NCBI GenBank assembly: GCA_003661265.1
Contig: QMVU01000058.1
Span: 1 to 7,096, forward strand
Direction of reading: 5' to 3'
Origin: Thermoproteota archaeon
GTDB taxonomy: Archaea; Korarchaeota; Korarchaeia; Korarchaeales; Korarchaeaceae
Length of the DNA: 7,096 nt
The notes beneath the pieces are model-generated. The model had not been told where the DNA came from. It worked only from the letters and a program-made list of their open reading frames with translations, and made no database searches. Made by a program: the position numbers and the translations under genes. Positions 5,794 through 7,096 of this stretch are shown one piece after another (the stretch's first letter is position 1; each line of letters begins with the position of its first letter).

Positions 5794-5891
5794 GAATACA
5801 TCTCCAACAGCTCGTCAATACTGAAACCAAACGAGTTGCTGGAAGTAAAAGGGTGAGGGCGACAAATAACGAATACAGGAAGCTCCCTCAT
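5790..5891 (-). CDS. Candidate small ORF, 33 aa, translationally coupled to usp
   Basis: Its ATG (5891-5889) overlaps the usp stop TGA (5890-5888) as ATGA. It stays open for 33 codons to TAA (5792-5790), so it fills the whole gap between usp and the converging ClC stop. The protein runs from MRELPVFVICRPHPFTSSNS to an acidic end, FSIDELLEMYS. The first half is hydrophobic and basic and the end looks like an amphipathic helix. SD-like GGTGAGG sits very close to the ATG, so re-initiation after usp is more likely than free initiation. I recognise no family. Some codons (CGC, TGT, TTT, TTG) are unlike the neighbours. It may be a real small protein, the degraded tail of a longer gene, or chance; the coupling geometry is the main support. 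Confidence 0.35.
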   Translation of the reverse strand: MRELPVFVICRPHPFTSSNSFGFSIDELLEMYS

Positions 5892-5900
5892 TCCTCACCC
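5851..5900 (-). repeat. 8-bp perfect inverted repeat spanning the usp stop / small-ORF start
   Basis: GGGTGAGG (5851-5858) and CCTCACCC (5893-5900) are perfect inverted copies with a 34-nt spacer. In the minus-strand mRNA the pair would bring the SD-like GGGTGAGG before the small ORF into a stem, with TTTT just after the distal arm (5850-5847). It may be an RNA switch on the small ORF, a weak terminator-like structure between converging genes, or chance. Confidence 0.3.
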
Positions 5901-6316
5901 ATTAGCAACGTCATGACCGGAACGCTCACGGAGGAAGCCACCCTCTCGCTTACGCCCCTTGAAATGAGCCTCTTAAGCAGGCCCTTTTTCCTCTTCAGCA
6001 TTACAACTAGGTCGTAGTCGGACTCGCTCAACTCCTCTATTATCGCATCAGCCGCGTCCCTAGCAATCGCTACCTTAACCTCAGCTTTTATCCCGCCCCT
6101 ACTCAGCCCCTCCGCTATCTCACCTAACCAGGACTCCGCCTCAACTATCTGGTTTTTGAACTGATCTAGGCTGAGGGAGGAGGCCGCAGGGGACTCTATG
6201 ACGTGAAAGAGGACGAACTCATCTCCTTCAAGCCAAAGCTTCCCTATGACAAGTCCCTTCAGCTCCTGAGGGTCTATTGGCCTGGCTAGAGGTAGAAGGA
6301 TCCTCCTTTTACCCAT
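5888..6316 (-). CDS. Universal stress protein (Usp/UspA) family, degenerate nucleotide motif
   Basis: This is a 142-aa cytosolic protein of typical single-domain Usp length. Strand 1 is RRILLPLARP (4-13), then a first helix, strand 2 with EFVLFHVIES (33-42), a long helix (50-72), AEVKVAIARD (78-87), a helix ADAIIEELSE and the strand DYDLVVML (100-107). The end is GLLKRLISRGVSERVASSVSVPVMTLL, which lines up with the usual G-xx-G-x9-G-S/T ATP-binding stretch and the PV-ending last strand. The glycines of the ATP motif are mostly missing (only Gly112 and Gly121 remain, wrongly spaced), so it probably does not bind ATP in the classic way. ATG 6316 lies 2 nt after the RAM-gene stop, and GGAGGAG (6328-6322) lies 5 nt before it inside that gene. 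It is the third gene of the permease operon, which suggests a role with the transporter rather than in general stress. The substrate or ligand is unknown. Confidence 0.9.
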   Translation of the reverse strand: MGKRRILLPLARPIDPQELKGLVIGKLWLEGDEFVLFHVIESPAASSLSLDQFKNQIVEAESWLGEIAEGLSRGGIKAEVKVAIARDAADAIIEELSESDYDLVVMLKRKKGLLKRLISRGVSERVASSVSVPVMTLLMGEE

Positions 6317-6318
6317 CC

Positions 6319-6585
6319 TTACTCCTCCAATAACTTACCCTCCCTCTTGTGCGTATAAAGGATTACGGCGCTGTTGGTGCCCCTAACCCCCTTAACCGAG
6401 AGAACCTTGTTCTTCAGGAAGTCCCTGAATTCTCTCATGTTTTTCGTCCTGACCAGTGCGACTATGTCGAAGTCTCCGGTGACTTCGAAGAGATCAACGA
6501 CTTCTGGAAGCCCCTTTAGGGATGAGGTCACGCGATCGAGCTCCTTAGACTCAACATATATGCTCAACAGGACCGTAACAACCAA
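6319..6585 (-). CDS. Stand-alone Lrp/AsnC ligand-binding (RAM) domain protein
   Basis: At 88 aa this is just the effector domain of Lrp/AsnC regulators with no DNA-binding helix-turn-helix. The fold is a ferredoxin-like beta-alpha-beta-beta-alpha-beta: TVLLSIYV (4-11), helix ELDRVTSSLKGLP (15-27), VVDLFEVTGDFDIVALVRT (29-47) with the family turn VTGDFD, helix MREFRDFLKNKV (50-61), and VKGVRGTNSAVILY (64-77). Such domains assemble as dimers, then tetramers or octamers, and bind amino acids at the subunit interface. Without an HTH it may sense amino acids and act on a partner protein, or form mixed complexes with full-length Lrp proteins. The start is TTG 6585. The preceding permease-Usp gene ends one base earlier (TGAATTG), and GGAGGG (6597-6592) lies 6 nt upstream. 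It sits between two Usp-domain genes in a coupled operon that begins with an amino-acid-permease-like gene, which makes amino-acid sensing likely. Confidence 0.9.
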   Translation of the reverse strand: MVVTVLLSIYVESKELDRVTSSLKGLPEVVDLFEVTGDFDIVALVRTKNMREFRDFLKNKVLSVKGVRGTNSAVILYTHKREGKLLEE

Positions 6586-6586
6586 T

Positions 6587-7096
6587 TCAATCCCTCCTTA
6601 TCACTATAACCTTCCCGGGAAGGGTTGCCGATAGCCTGGAGGCCATCGCCTCTTCGGATATCTGACCCTTGAAAACCCTTCTCTTCGAGGAAAGCACGAC
6701 GGCGAAATCGTACGTTTCCCTTGATGCCTCCTCCAGGGATATTTCTATTGGATCTCCCCAAAGCACATTTGTCGTTACTTCGTATCCCCTCTTCTTAAGG
6801 ATCCTGGCAATTTCCCTGAGTTCCTCCAGGGCCTCGTCCCTTACCTCAGCGAGCTCTGAGGAAGTTAGACCCCTTGGATCAAGGACGTGAACCAAGTGCA
6901 GCACAAACCTCCTGTCAAGGGCCTTTGAGAGCAACCGGGCTACTTGGTCCGTTTTCTCTGGGAGCCTCAGGAAGACGACGACCTCTATCTTATGAGCTCC
7001 CGGCTTGACCTCTTTTGCTCCAATCCTCGAGCAAATAGGGAGGTTAGTCGCCGTTCTGTAGACCACGTAGGTTATCAAGCCTATCAGGAGCCAGAG
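6587..7096 (-). CDS. C-terminus of an APC-type amino acid permease fused to a Usp domain (5' end outside window)
   Basis: The frame is open to the window edge and 169 residues are visible. The first residues, LWLLIGLITYVVYR, look like the end of a last membrane segment; the TTG at 7078 inside it is not a real start. A basic cytosolic linker follows (TATNLPICSRIGAKEVKPGA), then a Usp fold from about residue 35. This has strand HKIEVVVFLRLPE, a helix, strand RFVLHLVHVLDP, a long charged helix (SSELAEVRDEALEELREIARILKKRG), strand YEVTTNVLWGDP, a helix, strand YDFAVVLSSKRR and the final strand GKVIVIRRD. Fusion of an APC-superfamily cationic amino acid permease to one or two Usp domains is a known archaeal arrangement; that the missing part is an APC permease is inferred. 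The G-xx-G-x9-G-S ATP motif is absent. It is followed by the RAM gene after 1 nt and by a free usp gene. Confidence 0.8.
   Translation of the reverse strand, partial: LWLLIGLITYVVYRTATNLPICSRIGAKEVKPGAHKIEVVVFLRLPEKTDQVARLLSKALDRRFVLHLVHVLDPRGLTSSELAEVRDEALEELREIARILKKRGYEVTTNVLWGDPIEISLEEASRETYDFAVVLSSKRRVFKGQISEEAMASRLSATLPGKVIVIRRD

Noticed and set aside
6374..6890. Plus-strand open frames opposite the RAM and permease-Usp genes
   Set aside because: Ser/Thr-rich shadow translations without start signals; the minus-strand genes are clear family members.
7076..7078. TTG as the start of a free Usp gene
   Set aside because: The frame stays open to the window edge with a membrane-segment sequence (LWLLIGLITYVVYR), so the gene begins outside the window.
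1..7096. CRISPR array, IS element, integrase site or toxin-antitoxin pair
   Set aside because: No regularly spaced repeats, transposase motifs, terminal inverted repeats with duplications, or toxin/antitoxin families were seen.

Overview
This window most likely comes from a hyperthermophilic archaeon of the TACK group, possibly Korarchaeota-like; the lineage is an inference from gene content and style. Arg is mostly AGG/AGA and Ile often ATA. Several genes have TATA-like boxes about 27 nt before the start codon and no Shine-Dalgarno (SD) site, as in leaderless archaeal transcripts. GTG and TTG starts are common. The protein families are a NagD-type HAD phosphatase, an Udp-type nucleoside phosphorylase, a stand-alone Roadblock/LC7 protein, a ClC protein with CBS domains, a stand-alone Lrp/RAM domain and a permease-Usp fusion. 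No rRNA, tRNA, CRISPR array, IS element or integrase was seen.

Layout. Positions 1-174 may hold the broken or frameshifted tail of a plus-strand gene. A HAD-IIA phosphatase (181-1005, minus) diverges from a small unrecognised soluble protein (1080-1484, plus), whose 3' end overlaps the converging nucleoside phosphorylase gene (1474-2229, minus) by 11 nt. Upstream of that lies a polytopic membrane protein that resembles Wzy/O-antigen-polymerase proteins (2265-3440, minus). It diverges from a Roadblock/LC7 protein (3511 or 3538 to 3930, plus), which is followed by a ClC anion channel/transporter with two C-terminal CBS domains (4036-5793, plus).

The right-hand end is a tightly packed minus-strand operon entering from outside the window. 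In transcription order it holds the C-terminus of a permease ending in a Usp domain (7096-6587), a stand-alone Lrp-type RAM domain (6585-6319), a Usp protein (6316-5888), and an unreported-looking 33-codon ORF (5891-5790). That small ORF starts in an ATGA overlap with the usp stop and fills the gap up to the ClC stop codon. The spacings are 1 nt, 2 nt and a 4-nt overlap, so translation is probably coupled.

How the genes may work together (inference): the permease, its fused Usp domain, the RAM ligand-binding domain and the free Usp protein look like an amino-acid uptake module with its own sensing parts. The ClC protein probably responds to nucleotides through its CBS pair. The phosphorylase and HAD phosphatase fit nucleoside or sugar-phosphate salvage. 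The most unusual items are the permease-Usp/RAM/Usp/small-ORF operon, the ClC pore residues (His for the central Ser, Val for the internal Glu) and the palindromic TATA elements in the divergent promoter regions. I did not find a clear new defence or mobile system.
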